64,000 bases of DNA from an uncultured Lachnospiraceae bacterium (lineage in GTDB: Bacteria; Bacillota; Clostridia; Lachnospirales; Lachnospiraceae): contig CACXMK010000001.1 of assembly GCA_902768735.1 (NCBI GenBank), positions 62,001 to 126,000 of the forward strand, read 5' to 3'. The notes beneath the pieces are model-generated. The model did not search any database, was not told the DNA's origin, and worked only from the letters and a program-made list of their open reading frames with translations. Position 1 is the first letter of the stretch. Each line of letters starts with the position of its first letter. Positions 63,420-64,000 of the stretch are shown here, piece after piece. The translations under genes were made by a program, and so were the position numbers.

Positions 63420-64000
63420 TCAGAGCTGCCAGTCGATCGGAGTCTCTCCATGTGCGGTCAGAAACTCATTGCACCGGCTGAAGTGCCTGCATCCGAAAAA
63501 TCCCCTGTATGCGGAAAGCGGGCTGGGATGCGGCGCTTTAAGAACAAGATGCCTCGGGTTTGTGACCATTGCCGCCTTGCTCTGCGCGGGAGTCCCCCAG
63601 AGCATATAGACGATCGGCCGGTCCTGGGCTTCCACCGCCTTGATGATCGCATCTGTGAACTGTTCCCAGCCGTGGTTTCTGTGGGAATTGGCCTGATGAG
63701 CCCGTACTGTCAGCACTGTGTTCAGAAGCAGGACTCCCTGCTCCGCCCACTTCACAAGGCACCCCGTCTGCGGCATCCTGCAGCCTATATCGTCATGCAA
63801 TTCCCTGAAGATATTGATCAGGGACGGCGGGATCTCCCTCTGGTCCTCCGGTACCGAAAAGCAAAGACCGTGTGCCTGATGGACATTGTGATAGGGATCC
63901 TGTCCCAGAATGACCACCTTGACCTTATTAAGAGGCGTCAGGTGCAATGCGTTAAAGATCTGATCCGCAGGGGGATAAACTGTTCCTCCCGCGTACTCTT
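63420..64000 (-). CDS. ung: Uracil-DNA glycosylase (5' end outside window)
   Basis: The frame stays open to the right edge (EYAGGTVYPPADQIFNAL before HLTPLNKV), so the start is beyond base 64000; 193 residues are visible. It removes uracil from DNA. Catalytic motif GQDPYHNVHQAHGL (Asp and His), the FRELHDDIG helix, LLLNTVLTVRAHQANSH (uracil-binding) and APHPSPLSAYRGFFGCRHF (catalytic His loop) are all present and intact. No terminator with a clear T run follows. Confidence 0.97.
   Translation of the reverse strand, partial: EYAGGTVYPPADQIFNALHLTPLNKVKVVILGQDPYHNVHQAHGLCFSVPEDQREIPPSLINIFRELHDDIGCRMPQTGCLVKWAEQGVLLLNTVLTVRAHQANSHRNHGWEQFTDAIIKAVEAQDRPIVYMLWGTPAQSKAAMVTNPRHLVLKAPHPSPLSAYRGFFGCRHFSRCNEFLTAHGETPIDWQL

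Overview
The window reads as chromosomal DNA of an anaerobic clostridium, most likely Lachnospiraceae. Supporting genes are an electron-bifurcating NfnAB pair, Rex, an FtsK/SpoIIIE translocase, a eukaryote-type NADP isocitrate dehydrogenase, QueT, a VaFE/SpaA-type surface protein and the clostridial LysA variant. GC content is moderately high except for a visibly AT-richer patch at about 53.7-57 kb. Nearly all genes lie on the minus strand. No insertion sequence, prophage or CRISPR array was seen.

Left part (1-16 kb), accessory. A RyR-domain gene runs in from the left edge and abuts the stump of a lipoprotein gene. Then, on the minus strand, come a pair of WYL regulators, a tRNA-like noncoding RNA with circularly permuted arms, tRNA-Asp, and a DUF2828/vWA protein related to Ro60/TROVE proteins. 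The RNA resembles the YrlA class of bacterial Y RNAs. QueT follows on the plus strand. A second unit (vWA protein, divergent adenylosuccinate-synthetase homologue, Nudix-wHTH regulator) has a promoter bracketed by two identical-half-site palindromes. A third unit holds nudC, a nuclease/helicase-like DUF2075 protein and a heterodimeric ABC exporter, one half of which carries a one-base frameshift.

Middle part (16-45 kb), mostly housekeeping. An orphan HicB is followed by an overlapping series phoH, ybeY, an HI0933-type flavoprotein, an FAD-dehydrogenase/5-formyl-THF cyclo-ligase fusion and proA. Next come nfnAB, folD, ftsK with a small acidic ORF upstream, yebC, nnr-alr, rex, an ABC-F ATPase, a GntR regulator with icd, leuS and an EF-G paralogue.

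Right part (45-64 kb), cell surface. It holds a secreted cell-wall-binding-repeat protein, a 1522-residue VaFE/SpaA surface protein, a HerA-like DUF853 ATPase, and a dlt-like cluster. That cluster comprises an adenylating ligase, a LysA/BtrK-type PLP decarboxylase, an acyl carrier protein, an MBOAT acyltransferase, two SGNH proteins and a GtrB-like glycosyltransferase, with lysA just upstream. I infer that an amino acid is activated, decarboxylated while on the carrier protein, exported and esterified onto a surface glycan. The window ends in ung.

The strongest candidate for something undescribed is the permuted tRNA-like RNA, tRNA-Asp and DUF2828 module at 1.37-3.05 kb. The dlt-like cluster and the operator-flanked vWA/PurA-like/Nudix operon come next.
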